A stretch of 54,181 nt of DNA from Nocardia ignorata NBRC 108230 (GCF_001612905.1 NZ_BDBI01000022.1:1-54181); one strand, 5' to 3'; shown: positions 6,695 through 14,984, counted from the first letter of the stretch. Numbers and translations are program-made. The notes: generated by a model not told the origin, from the letters alone.

Positions 6695-7860
6695 TCGGGG
6701 CGCTCGCTTCCCACGACCCACATCGCGAAGTACTGCGACCCGCCACCGTAGGCATGGCCGAGGGCCTTACGCGCGCCCGCCACCTGGTAGTCGCCCGCCC
6801 GGCCCATCACCTGCTTGGCCGCCTCGGCGAAACGGATGAGGCCCGATGCGCCGATGGGGTTGGACGAGAGCACCCCGCCCGACGGGTTCACCGGCAACCG
6901 GCCGCCGATCTCGGTCTCGCCCTTGTCGGTGAGTTTCCAGCCATCGCCCTCGGCGGCGAAGCCGAGGTTCTCCAGCCACATCGGCTCGAACCAGGAGAAC
7001 GGCACGTAGATCTCGGCGACGTCGATCTCCTCGAGCGGATCGGTGATGCCGGCGGCAGCCCACAGAGCGGCGGCCGCGTCGCGACCGGCCTGCGGATTCA
7101 CCTGATCGCGCCCGGAGAAGGTGGTCGGTTCGGTGCGCATCGCGGTGCCGTGCACCCAGGCGACCGTCTTGCCCTGTGCCTCGACGGCGGCCGCGGCCTC
7201 GGCGTTGCCGAGCACTACCGCGCAGGCGCCGTCCGAAGAAGGGCAGGTCTCGTCGAATCGGATGGGGTCCCAGAGCATCTGGGAGGCCAGCACGGCTTCG
7301 AGGGTGATGTCGGGCTGGTGCAGGTGCGCGAGGGGATTCTTGGCACCGTTGCGCCGGTCCTTCACCGCCACCTGGGCGCCGATGTGCATGGGCGCGTTGG
7401 AGCGGCGGATGTAGGAGCGCACGTGCGGGGCGAAGTATCCGCCCGCGCCCGCGCCGACCGGCATGGTGAACGGCACCGGAATCGACAACGCCCACATGGC
7501 ATTCGACTCCGACTGCTTCTCCCAGGCGATCGCGAGCACCTTGCCGTGCACACCGGCCTGCACCAGGTTGGTGGCGACGATGCCGGTAGACCCGCCGACC
7601 GACCCCGCCGTATGCACGCGCAGCAGCGGTTTGCCGATGGCGCCGAGTGCTTCGGCCAGGTACAGCTCGGGCATCATGACGCCCTCGAAGAAGTCGGGCG
7701 CCTTGCCGACCACGACCGCATCGATCTCGTCGATGGTCAGGCCCGCGTCGTCGAGCGCGCGATCGATCGCCTCACGGCACATGCCCGCCATGGACACGTC
7801 CGCACGTTTTGTCACGTGATGTGTTTGACCGGTGCCGAGCACCGCTGCGGGGAAGCTCAT
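6691..7860 (-). CDS. ltp3: Thiolase-fold lipid-transfer/aldolase-like protein Ltp3
   Basis: 389 residues of the SCP-x/thiolase superfamily, matching M. tuberculosis Rv3523 (Ltp3) in features and gene order. Motifs include DAVVVGKAPDFFEG, NPSGGVLSSNPIGASG and GHAYGGGSQYFAMWV. At the position of the usual thiolase nucleophile the sequence reads AGSVGGSTG, with no Cys, which agrees with steroid-CoA aldolase/lyase activity rather than thiolysis. In Rhodococcus, ltp3 and ltp4 are linked to removal of C24-branched phytosterol side chains. ATG 7860 overlaps the ltp4 stop (ATGA) and its own stop overlaps the LLM start. Acts in the cytoplasm, probably as a complex with Ltp4 and/or the DUF35 protein. 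Confidence 0.88.
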   Translation of the reverse strand: MSFPAAVLGTGQTHHVTKRADVSMAGMCREAIDRALDDAGLTIDEIDAVVVGKAPDFFEGVMMPELYLAEALGAIGKPLLRVHTAGSVGGSTGIVATNLVQAGVHGKVLAIAWEKQSESNAMWALSIPVPFTMPVGAGAGGYFAPHVRSYIRRSNAPMHIGAQVAVKDRRNGAKNPLAHLHQPDITLEAVLASQMLWDPIRFDETCPSSDGACAVVLGNAEAAAAVEAQGKTVAWVHGTAMRTEPTTFSGRDQVNPQAGRDAAAALWAAAGITDPLEEIDVAEIYVPFSWFEPMWLENLGFAAEGDGWKLTDKGETEIGGRLPVNPSGGVLSSNPIGASGLIRFAEAAKQVMGRAGDYQVAGARKALGHAYGGGSQYFAMWVVGSERPE

Positions 7861-8876
7861 GATGCCTCGGATTCCAGGACGGCGACCAGGTTCTGCTGCA
7901 GCGCTGGGCCGCTGGTCGCATGGGCGAGGGTCCGGTTCGCGGTGCCGGACATGATGGCCGTGGCGGCATTGCCGATCCGCTCGAGACCCGCCGCGAACAT
8001 CGGGTTGGCCGCGAGCGCACCGCCGGACGGGTTGATCGTTGTATCGGGGGACAGGCCGATCGCCTCGGCCAGGATCAGCTGCTGATGGCTGAACGGTGCG
8101 TGCAGTTCGGCCACGTCGAAGTCCGTGTTGCCCCGCGTCACCGCCGCAGCCGCGCGGGTGGTGGACGGCGAGCGGGTCAGGTCGCGGACGCCGAACCCCT
8201 GGGCGTCGATATTGTGCGCCATGCCGGTGATCCAGGCCGGGCGCTCGCACAGTTCGCGTGCTCGGTCGCCCACGGCGAGCACGATCGCGGCCGCGCCGTC
8301 GGTAATCGGCGCGATGTCGTGCGCCCGCAGTGGGTCGGCGACATACGGTGCGGCGAGCAGGGATTCGATGTCGGTACCGGCGACGGCCGCCATGTCCTGT
8401 TCGGTCCAGCGTCCCGCGTCGAGTCCCGCGCGCGCCTGCAGGCCCGCGACGGAGACGGAGTCGGGCCACAGCGGGCCGACCAGATACGGGTCGAGTTGCC
8501 GACTCAGCACCTGGCGCAGCGTGCCCGCCGATGACTTGCCGAAGCCGTACACGAGGGCGGTTTGTGCCTGTCCGGAGAGCAGTTTCACCCACGCCTCGTA
8601 GAGCGCCCACGCGGCGTCCATCTCCACGTGCGACTCGTTGATCGGCGGCACCGCGCCGATCGCGTCGACCGCCGAGATGAACGAGAACGCGCGCCCGGCA
8701 AGGTAATCCGAGGAACCCGAGCACCAGAAGTCGATGTCGGACTTGGTGATGCCGAGGTCGGCGTAGAGCTGCTGGAAGCACGGCACGAGCATCTCGACGC
8801 CGTTGGTGGTGCCGAAGGTCTCCGGCACGTGCGGTGCGTGGGCGAACCCCACCACCGCGATTTCGGGAATAGTCAC
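7857..8876 (-). CDS. ltp4: Thiolase-fold lipid-transfer/aldolase-like protein Ltp4
   Basis: 339 residues, a shorter thiolase-superfamily subunit resembling Rv3522 (Ltp4). It begins IPEIAVVGFAHAPHVPE and carries DFWCSGSSDYLAGRAF, DIAPITDGAAAIVLA and NPSGGALAANPMF. No catalytic Cys is present at the normal thiolase position (ESHVEMDAAWALYEA), so it is likely an aldolase or a structural partner of Ltp3. GTG 8876 is chosen because it follows GAGAGG and gives the family N-terminus; the frame remains open upstream inside the DUF35 gene but without recognisable sequence. It is 10 bp downstream of the DUF35 stop. Confidence 0.87.
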   Translation of the reverse strand: MTIPEIAVVGFAHAPHVPETFGTTNGVEMLVPCFQQLYADLGITKSDIDFWCSGSSDYLAGRAFSFISAVDAIGAVPPINESHVEMDAAWALYEAWVKLLSGQAQTALVYGFGKSSAGTLRQVLSRQLDPYLVGPLWPDSVSVAGLQARAGLDAGRWTEQDMAAVAGTDIESLLAAPYVADPLRAHDIAPITDGAAAIVLAVGDRARELCERPAWITGMAHNIDAQGFGVRDLTRSPSTTRAAAAVTRGNTDFDVAELHAPFSHQQLILAEAIGLSPDTTINPSGGALAANPMFAAGLERIGNAATAIMSGTANRTLAHATSGPALQQNLVAVLESEAS

Positions 8877-8886
8877 GTCGCCTCTC

Positions 8887-9855
8887 TCAGAGGTGGTGCT
8901 GGTAGGACTCGTACGGGGCATCGGGCTCACCCGTCGGGCGGAAGTGGTCGATATTGGCCAGTGCGTGGCCCCACTCCTCACGGGGCTTCCACACGGCCTC
9001 GACCCGCATACCCATGCGCACCTCGGACGCCTCGCACCCGAGGACCAGGTGCAGGAACGGGATATCGGCACCGTCGAGAAGCACGTAGGCGGCGACGTAG
9101 GGCGGCTTGATCCGCTGGCCGAGGAACGGCACGTTCACGATGCAGAAGGTGGTCACCGTGCCCTTGTCGGGCAGTTCGACCAGGTCGTCGGTGGGGGTGC
9201 CGTCGGTCGGGTTGGCCCCGCGCGGCGGGAAGTACACGGCCCCACCCGCTTCGGAGCGTCCGCCGATCAGCTTGCCCTCGGCGAGGCCGCGCAGGTACAC
9301 GCTCTCCTGGGGCGAGGCGGTGTGCTTGTAGCTCATGTCGACGGGCGTCACCAGCACGGTCACCGGCTCGGCGGCGTCCTCGGCGGGTGGCGCGGTCGCG
9401 CCCTCGCCCGGCTCGAAGCAGGCGATGTCGGCGATGGTGCCCGCGCGTTCCTCGGCCCAGCGCACGCGCACCCGCATCCCGGTGCTCACCTGCGCGGGCT
9501 CGGTCACGTCGAGGGCGTGGAGCATGCTGGTGTCGGCACCGTCGAGCTGTACGAGCACCCAGGCGAACGGGCGGTCGAACGGCTGACCGGGTAGCGGCTC
9601 GGCCACCCACGTCCACGATCGCACCGTGCCGGTCGTCTCCACCTGTACCAGTTCGGCCAGCGGGGCCGAGGTGATGGGATCGTATTCCTGGGCGGGCACG
9701 AGCACCCGGCCGTCACTGCCGCGCACGCCGAGTATGCGGCGTTCACGCAGTCCGGTCAGGAAGGCTCCGATGATCGGTCCGACGGATCTGGTGTAGTCGA
9801 ACTGCACCCGAAGGGGTGCACTCAATACTTCCACTGCGGTATTCCCCTGGGTCAC
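8887..9855 (-). CDS. Tandem DUF35 OB-fold protein, partner of Ltp3/Ltp4 (Rv3521-like)
   Basis: 322 residues made of two DUF35-like halves, about 30-150 and 185-310. Each has a short helix, a degenerate rubredoxin-like loop and an OB-fold (RSWTWVAEPLPGQPFDRPF; TTFCIVNVPFLGQRIKPPY). DUF35 proteins pair with Ltp-type aldolases and hydratases and bind the CoA part of the substrate. The Cys residues that bind zinc in typical DUF35 domains are absent: the loops read RGSDGRVLVPAQ and GGRSEAGGAVYFPPRG, and only three scattered Cys occur in the whole protein. It is the first gene of the ltp operon. The GTG start at 9855 has no Shine-Dalgarno and lies 9 bp from a KstR-like operator. Confidence 0.85.
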   Translation of the reverse strand: MTQGNTAVEVLSAPLRVQFDYTRSVGPIIGAFLTGLRERRILGVRGSDGRVLVPAQEYDPITSAPLAELVQVETTGTVRSWTWVAEPLPGQPFDRPFAWVLVQLDGADTSMLHALDVTEPAQVSTGMRVRVRWAEERAGTIADIACFEPGEGATAPPAEDAAEPVTVLVTPVDMSYKHTASPQESVYLRGLAEGKLIGGRSEAGGAVYFPPRGANPTDGTPTDDLVELPDKGTVTTFCIVNVPFLGQRIKPPYVAAYVLLDGADIPFLHLVLGCEASEVRMGMRVEAVWKPREEWGHALANIDHFRPTGEPDAPYESYQHHL

Positions 9856-9864
9856 GATATCGAG

Positions 9865-9878
9865 TAGAACAGGTTCTT
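9865..9878. promoter_or_regulatory. KstR-like operator between the ltp operon and the Rv3520c-like gene
   Basis: TAGAACAGGTTCTT keeps the AACnnGTT core. On the plus strand its last base begins TATTCT (9878-9883), a TAnnnT -10 candidate for the gene at 9917; on the minus strand it lies 9 bp before the DUF35 start. One site could control both divergent transcripts. Confidence 0.75.
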
Positions 9879-9916
9879 ATTCTGCACGCAAGGATTCGCC
9901 GGAAAGGGCGTCGGCC

Positions 9917-10954
9917 ATGAAATTCGGACTGCAACTCGGATACTGGGGTGCGCAGCCGCCCACAAACGCGGGCGAGATGGTCGTCGCGGCCGAGGAGGCC
10001 GGGTTCGACGCGGTGTTCGCGGCCGAGTCCTGGGGGTCGGATGCCTTCACCCCACTGGCCTGGTGGGGCTCCGCCACGCAGCGCGTGCGGCTTGGTACTT
10101 CGGTCGCCCAGCTGTCGGCGCGCACCCCGGCGGCGGCCGCCATGCACGCGCTCACGCTGGATCATCTCAGCGGTGGCCGGGCCATCCTCGGGCTCGGTGT
10201 GTCCGGCCCGCAGGTGGTGGAGGGCTGGTACGGGCAGCCGTTCGCGCAGCCGCTGCGGCGCACCCGCGAGTACGTCGACATCGTGCGCAAGGTGCTGGCC
10301 CGCGAGGCGCCGGTGACCTCCGACAGTCAGGCCTACGGCCTGCCCTACACCGGTCCCGGCGCCACCGGCCTGGGCAAACCGCTCAAGCCGATCGTCCATC
10401 CACTGCGCGCCGACCTGCCGATCTGGCTCGGCGCCGAAGGGCCGAAGAACATCGCGCAGACCGCCGAGATCGCCGACGGCTGGCTCGCGATCTACTACGC
10501 CCCGCGCCTGGCGGGTATGTACAACGAGTGGCTCGACGAGGGCTTCGCGCGGCCGGGCGCACGGCGTTCACGCGCGGATTTCGAGATCGCGGCCAGCGCG
10601 CAGGTGGTGGTCACCGACGATCCGGCCGCCGAGATCGAGCGGATGCGCTGGGTCACCTCGCTCTACATCGGTGGCATGGGCGCACCCGACCTGAACTTCC
10701 ACGCCCAGGTCTACAAGCGGATGGGCTACGACAAGGAGGTCGACGAGATCTCGGCGCTGTTCCGGGCCGGGCGCAAGGCCGAGGCCGCCGCCGCGGTGCC
10801 CGACGAGCTCATCACCGACACCGCGATCTTCGGCGACGAGGCGCACGTCCGCGCCCGATTGCGGGAATGGGAGGACGCCGGTGTGACCATGATGCTGATC
10901 TCGGTTTCCGATGCCGAACAACTTCGTCGGCTCCAACCCCTTGTTACGCGGTAG
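9917..10954 (+). CDS. LLM-class F420-dependent oxidoreductase, Rv3520c-like
   Basis: 345 residues matching M. tuberculosis Rv3520c in sequence style (KFGLQLGYWGAQPP, ESWGSDAFTPLAWWGS, GLGVSGPQVVEGWYG, GPKNIAQTAEIADGWL) and in its divergent position to the Rv3521-3523 genes. The family uses cofactor F420 or FMN in an (alpha/beta)8 barrel. The locus points to a sterol side-chain substrate, but the reaction is not established. ATG 9917 is preceded by a GGAAAGGG sequence. The TAG stop is itself part of a perfect KstR palindrome (10952-10965) that introduces the next gene, so the FadD gene can be transcribed independently. Confidence 0.88.
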   Translation: MKFGLQLGYWGAQPPTNAGEMVVAAEEAGFDAVFAAESWGSDAFTPLAWWGSATQRVRLGTSVAQLSARTPAAAAMHALTLDHLSGGRAILGLGVSGPQVVEGWYGQPFAQPLRRTREYVDIVRKVLAREAPVTSDSQAYGLPYTGPGATGLGKPLKPIVHPLRADLPIWLGAEGPKNIAQTAEIADGWLAIYYAPRLAGMYNEWLDEGFARPGARRSRADFEIAASAQVVVTDDPAAEIERMRWVTSLYIGGMGAPDLNFHAQVYKRMGYDKEVDEISALFRAGRKAEAAAAVPDELITDTAIFGDEAHVRARLREWEDAGVTMMLISVSDAEQLRRLQPLVTR

Positions 10955-10965
10955 AACACGTTCTA
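10952..10965. promoter_or_regulatory. Perfect KstR operator overlapping a stop codon
   Basis: TAGAACACGTTCTA is a perfect palindrome. Its first three bases are the TAG stop of the LLM oxidoreductase. Its final TA begins TAAATT (10964-10969), a TAnnnT -10 candidate that ends 6 bp before the GTG at 10976, which suggests a leaderless, KstR-blocked promoter for the FadD gene. Confidence 0.88.
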
Positions 10966-10975
10966 AATTCGTAGG

Positions 10976-12511
10976 GTGAGCAGTCAGCAGACAACGGAAA
11001 TCCTCGGACTGTGGAATATCGCCGCGGCCGAACCCGAGCGGGTCGCCGTCGTCGACCCGGACGGCCGGGAGATCACCTATCGAGAATTGGCCACCCTCGC
11101 CAACCGGTACGCCAACGGGCTACGCGGAATCGGATTGCGAACCGGAGACGTCGTTGTCAGCATGCTGCACAACGGCGTCGAGGCGATCGCCGCGTACTTC
11201 GCCGCCTACCAGTGCGGTTTCTACATCGTCGCGGTCAACTGGCATCTGACCGCGCCCGAGATCGCCTACATCCTCCAGGACAGTGAAGCCTCGGCCTTCC
11301 TGGCGAGCGAACGGTTCGCCGCCACCGCCGCCGCGGCCGCCGACGAGGCCGGACTCCCCGCCGACGCGCGGTTCGCCGTGGGCACCATCGAGGGCTTCCG
11401 GCCGGTGTCGTGGCTCGGCGCGGCCGATACCGGCAGGCCGGACGAGCGCTCGGTCGGCGCACCGATGCTCTACACCTCCGGAACCACCGGGCGCCCCAAG
11501 GGCGTTCGCCGCCCGCTGACCGGCGCCGATCCCGACGAGGTCCCCGCGCCGAACAAGGCGTTCTTCAGCCTCTTCGGGCTGGCGCCCTACGACGACCACG
11601 TGCACATCTGCGGTTCGCCGCTCTATCACACCGCCGTACTGAACTTCTCGACCATCTCGATCCAGTTGGGGCACAAGCTCGTGCTGATGGACCGGTGGGA
11701 CGCGCAGGACATGCTCGCGCTCATCGAACGGCACCGGGTGACCCACTCGCACATGGTGCCGACCCAGTTCCACCGCCTGCTCGCACTGCCCGAAGAGGTG
11801 CGCGCCCGCTACGACGTGTCGTCGCTGCGCAGCATGGTGCACGGCGCCGCGCCGTGCCCGCCGCAGACCAAGCGGCAGATGCTGGACTGGTGGGGTCCGG
11901 TCGTCACCGAGTATTACGCCGCCACCGAGGGCGGCGGCACGGTGATCTCCGGGACCGAATGGCTGGCCAAGCCGGGATCGGTCGGCAAGGCCTGGCCGTG
12001 GTCGGTCATCAAGATCCTCGACGAGGCCGACGGCACCGAATTGCCGCCGGGCAAAGAGGGTCTGGTCTACATGAAGATGGGCGCCTCGAGCTTCGAGTAC
12101 CACCACGCCAAGGAGAAGACCGAGGAGTCGCGCGTCGGTGATCTGTTCACCGTCGGCGACATCGGTTACCTCGACGAGGACGGTTATCTGTTCCTCTGCG
12201 ACCGGCGCTCGGACCTCATCCTCTCCGGCGGCGTGAACATCTACCCGGCCGAGATCGAAGGCGTGCTGATGAGTCACCCGAAGGTCGCCGACGTGGCGGT
12301 TCTGGGTGTGCCCGACCCGGATTGGGGTCAGCAGGTGAAGGCGTTCGTGCAGCCGGTCGACGGTGTCGCGGGCGACGACGAACTCACCACCGACCTGCTC
12401 GCCTTCGCGGCCGGTCAGCTCGCCAAGTACAAGCTGCCCCGCACGGTGGAATTCCGTGCGGAGCTGCCACGCGACCCCAACGGCAAGCTGTACAAGCGTC
12501 GGCTGCTCTGA
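10976..12511 (+). CDS. Acyl-CoA synthetase (FadD-type ANL ligase)
   Basis: 511-residue adenylate-forming ligase that would activate a carboxylic acid to its CoA ester through an acyl-AMP. Motifs in order: P-loop YTSGTTGRPKG (about 166-176), YYAATEGGG, the hinge/ATP motif FTVGDIGYLDEDGYLFLCDR, and a C-terminal DPNGKLYKRRLL containing the catalytic Lys. The perfect KstR operator and surrounding genes imply a sterol-derived acid, but I cannot assign it to a named FadD. It is not FadD19, which is encoded at 14985. GTG 10976 lacks a Shine-Dalgarno and is probably leaderless. Converges with the sigma factor gene 13 bp away. Confidence 0.88.
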   Translation: MSSQQTTEILGLWNIAAAEPERVAVVDPDGREITYRELATLANRYANGLRGIGLRTGDVVVSMLHNGVEAIAAYFAAYQCGFYIVAVNWHLTAPEIAYILQDSEASAFLASERFAATAAAAADEAGLPADARFAVGTIEGFRPVSWLGAADTGRPDERSVGAPMLYTSGTTGRPKGVRRPLTGADPDEVPAPNKAFFSLFGLAPYDDHVHICGSPLYHTAVLNFSTISIQLGHKLVLMDRWDAQDMLALIERHRVTHSHMVPTQFHRLLALPEEVRARYDVSSLRSMVHGAAPCPPQTKRQMLDWWGPVVTEYYAATEGGGTVISGTEWLAKPGSVGKAWPWSVIKILDEADGTELPPGKEGLVYMKMGASSFEYHHAKEKTEESRVGDLFTVGDIGYLDEDGYLFLCDRRSDLILSGGVNIYPAEIEGVLMSHPKVADVAVLGVPDPDWGQQVKAFVQPVDGVAGDDELTTDLLAFAAGQLAKYKLPRTVEFRAELPRDPNGKLYKRRLL

Positions 12512-12524
12512 AAGAGCCTGCCGC

Positions 12525-13523
12525 TCAGGCGGCTTCGCGCCACTCGGGCGGCAGGCCGAACAGCGGGAACAGGCGCTGGGTGTCGAGGAAGAAGTTGAGG
12601 CCGGCGATGGTGTCGCCCTCGAGTTCGAGCACCGTGATCGACCACGGCACCCAGACGCCGGGCTCCTCGCTCGGCTTGTAATGGCCGAACGCGGGCAGGC
12701 CGTTGGCGCCTTCCAGCGGGACCATCCGCGAATCGCGGCAGGCACTTCCGGTGCCGAGCATGAACGCCGCCACGTTCTCCGGACCGGAGATCCAGAGGTC
12801 GAAGGGCGGCATCGACAGCGCCACATCGGCTTTCAGCAAGGTGGTGAGCGCGTCCATGTCGTAGGCCTCGAAGGCCTTCACGAAATCGTCGACGAGCTTG
12901 CGCTGATCGGGGTCGGTGTCGTCGAAGCCGTCGGTGACGGTCGGCTGTACCTTCGACATCGTCGAGCGGGCGCGTTGCAGCGCGCTGTTCACCGACGCGG
13001 GCGACATCATCAGCGCCTCCGCGGTCTCGCTCGCCGAGAAGCGCAGCACCTCGCGCATGATCAGGATCGCGCGCTGGGTGGCGGGCAGATGCTGACACGC
13101 GGCGACGAACGCCAGACGCAAGGTGTCTTTGGTCGAGGCGTGCTCGGCCGGGTCGGCGCCGAAGGCGAGCGCGTTGGGGATCGGCTCGATCCACACGTAA
13201 TCCGGCTGCGGCATCGGCAGCGGCGAATCCGGGCGGCCCGGGCCGTTCAGATCCATCGGTCTGGCTCGGCTCTGCGGGCGATCGAGCATGTCGAGACAGA
13301 TGTTGGTGGCGATCTTGTAGAGCCACGAGCGAAGGCTCGCACGACCCTCGAAGGAATCGTAGGAGCGCCAGGCGCGCGTGAACGTCTCCTGCACCGCGTC
13401 CTCGGCCTCGAAGGAGGAGCCGAGCATGCGGTAGGCGTACGCGCACAACTCGCGCCGGTGGGTTTCGAATGCGGCGAGGACCTCGGGGTCCGGTCCGGTG
13501 GTTGCGGTTGTGGCGTCCGTCAT
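12525..13523 (-). CDS. ECF sigma factor with C-terminal SnoaL-like domain (SigG-type)
   Basis: 332 residues. Sigma-2 spans about 17-85 (RMLGSSFEAEDAVQETFTRA, LRSWLYKIATNICLD), sigma-4 about 130-185 (LPATQRAILIMREVLRFSA, then a helix-turn-helix), and an NTF2/SnoaL-like domain about 205-325. This layout matches M. tuberculosis SigG (Rv0182c) and related ECF groups whose C-terminal domain modulates activity, without a classical anti-sigma factor nearby. Start ATG 13523 gives a normal sigma-2 N-terminus. It is divergent from a VOC-family gene, a likely target. It interrupts the KstR-controlled locus and has no sterol operator, so it looks like an insert rather than a pathway gene. Confidence 0.88.
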   Translation of the reverse strand: MTDATTATTGPDPEVLAAFETHRRELCAYAYRMLGSSFEAEDAVQETFTRAWRSYDSFEGRASLRSWLYKIATNICLDMLDRPQSRARPMDLNGPGRPDSPLPMPQPDYVWIEPIPNALAFGADPAEHASTKDTLRLAFVAACQHLPATQRAILIMREVLRFSASETAEALMMSPASVNSALQRARSTMSKVQPTVTDGFDDTDPDQRKLVDDFVKAFEAYDMDALTTLLKADVALSMPPFDLWISGPENVAAFMLGTGSACRDSRMVPLEGANGLPAFGHYKPSEEPGVWVPWSITVLELEGDTIAGLNFFLDTQRLFPLFGLPPEWREAA

Positions 13524-13673
13524 GGTTTCACGATGCCACAGGGGTCCGACAGCCGACAGGGGACGAATCGGACTATCGAGATTTCGCGAATTTTCCGGTT
13601 CGGCGATGAATCCCCACGCGTCACAGCGTCTACATGAACGAGACCGCAACGACGCTCCGAAAGGCTGAAAACC

Positions 13674-14090
13674 ATGAGCAGCAAGATGATCTTCATCAAC
13701 CTCCCCGTCGCCGACCTCGACCGCTCCAAGGGGTTCTACGAGGCGCTCGGGTGGAAGGTCAACGAGGACTTCACCGACCAGAACGCGGCCTGCATCGTCG
13801 TCGACGACAACATCTGCCTCATGCTGCTGACCAAGGACTTCTTCACGACGTTCAGCAAGCGTCCCATCGCCGACACCGGCAGCCAGGTCGCCGCGGCTTA
13901 CGCGCTGTCGCTGGGGAGCGCCGAGGAGGTCGACGCTCTCACCGACGCCGCCGTCGCCGCGGGTGCGCGCGAGGAAGTCAACGACGACAAGCGCGCCGAA
14001 GAGGCACAGGTCGGCATGCACGGCCGCACCTTCATCGACCCGGACGGCCACCAGTGGGAGCCGTTCTTCATGAATTACCCGGGGGCCTGA
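13674..14090 (+). CDS. VOC-family (glyoxalase/dioxygenase-fold) protein
   Basis: 138 residues with the paired beta-alpha-beta-beta-beta modules of the vicinal oxygen chelate superfamily: MIFINLPVADLDRSKGFYEALGW at the start and GRTFIDPDGHQWEPFFMN at the end, where His and Glu would be metal ligands. Members include glyoxalase I, fosfomycin/bleomycin resistance proteins and DGPF-type proteins; no specific substrate can be assigned. ATG 13674 follows GAAAGG. It is divergent from the ECF sigma factor gene (150-bp shared upstream region), an arrangement common for ECF targets. A strong hairpin follows. Confidence 0.8.
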   Translation: MSSKMIFINLPVADLDRSKGFYEALGWKVNEDFTDQNAACIVVDDNICLMLLTKDFFTTFSKRPIADTGSQVAAAYALSLGSAEEVDALTDAAVAAGAREEVNDDKRAEEAQVGMHGRTFIDPDGHQWEPFFMNYPGA

Positions 14091-14101
14091 GCACCGTTGC
14101 C

Positions 14102-14137
14102 GAACAGGGCGCCGGGCACCTGCCCGGCGCCCTGTTC
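14102..14137. terminator. Perfect 16-bp hairpin between VOC gene and echA19
   Basis: GAACAGGGCGCCGGGC (14102-14117) pairs perfectly with its complement at 14122-14137 around a 4-nt loop. It lies 11 bp after the VOC stop and 4 bp after the echA19 stop on the other strand, so it probably terminates both. Confidence 0.85.
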
Positions 14138-14141
14138 CGTG

Positions 14142-14924
14142 TCAGGAGCCGGTGAAGTTCGGCTTGCGCTTCTCGGCGAAGGCCCGGGGGCCTTCCTTGG
14201 CGTCGGCCGATTTGAAGACCTCGATGCCGATCTTCGCCTCGATGGGGAACGCCTCGTTCTCCGGCATGGCCTCGGTTTCGCGCAGGGTGCGCAGCATCGC
14301 CTGGACGGCGAGTGGGCCGTTGTCGGCGATCTGGCCTGCCAGGGCGAGGGCCTTGTCGAGGGCGGTGCCGTCAGGGACCACGTGGCCGATCAGGCCGATC
14401 TCCTTGGCCTCGGTGGCGGTGATGTGCCGGCCGGTCAGCAGCAGGTCGGCGGCCACGGTGTAGGGAATCTGGCGGGCCAGGCGCACGGCGGAACCGCCGA
14501 GCGGGAACAGGCCCCAGCGGGCCTCGGAGACGCCGAACTTGGCGCTTTCCCCGGCCACGCGCAGGTCGGTACCCTGCAGGATCTCGGTGCCCCCGGCGAT
14601 GGCCGGGCCCTCGACCGCGGCGATGAGCGGCTTGCTCAGCCGCCGTCCCTTCAGCAGGGCCGGGAGGTAGGCCGGGTCCCAGCCGCCGCCCGCGGCGGTG
14701 TCGCCCGGATGCGACGAACTCATCGCCTTCAGGTCCATCCCCGCGCAGAACGCGCCGCCCGCGCCGGTCAGGACCGCGACGCGGATGTCGGGATCGCTGT
14801 CGACCTGGTCCCAGGCGTCGCGCATGATCGCCATCATCTCGCCGGACAGGGCGTTACGCGCCTCCGGACGGTTCATGGTGACGATGAGGACGTGGTCTCG
14901 CTTCTCGACCAGACAGTGGGCCAT
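14142..14924 (-). CDS. echA19: Enoyl-CoA hydratase EchA19
   Basis: 260-residue crotonase-fold protein; hydrates a steroid side-chain enoyl-CoA in the cytoplasm. Motifs: oxyanion hole loop TGAGGAFCAGMDLKAM, second oxyanion segment EGPAIAGGTEILQGTDLRVA, and SEARWGLFPLGGSAVRL with the active-site acid region. The divergent fadD19 gene reproduces the M. tuberculosis Rv3515c-Rv3516 order, which supports the name. ATG 14924 has CAGGAGA seven bases upstream. The KstR-like site at 14960 carries, on this strand, TACTGT (14958-14963) as a possible -10. Confidence 0.9.
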   Translation of the reverse strand: MAHCLVEKRDHVLIVTMNRPEARNALSGEMMAIMRDAWDQVDSDPDIRVAVLTGAGGAFCAGMDLKAMSSSHPGDTAAGGGWDPAYLPALLKGRRLSKPLIAAVEGPAIAGGTEILQGTDLRVAGESAKFGVSEARWGLFPLGGSAVRLARQIPYTVAADLLLTGRHITATEAKEIGLIGHVVPDGTALDKALALAGQIADNGPLAVQAMLRTLRETEAMPENEAFPIEAKIGIEVFKSADAKEGPRAFAEKRKPNFTGS

Positions 14925-14959
14925 TTCGATGTCTCCTGACGTTCAGCCTTGTCAGAAAC

Positions 14960-14973
14960 AGTAACACGTTCTA
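14960..14973. promoter_or_regulatory. KstR-like operator in the echA19-fadD19 divergent promoter
   Basis: AGTAACACGTTCTA matches the motif except its first base. Its right end begins TATTTT (14972-14977), 7 bp before the fadD19 GTG, and its left end overlaps TACTGT on the minus strand, so both -10 candidates flank or overlap the operator. Confidence 0.82.
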
Positions 14974-14984
14974 TTTTTGTCTTT

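Noticed and set aside
11120..12826. 568-codon open frame antisense to the FadD gene
   Set aside because: Shadow of the FadD coding sequence, running into the sigma factor region; no recognisable domains.
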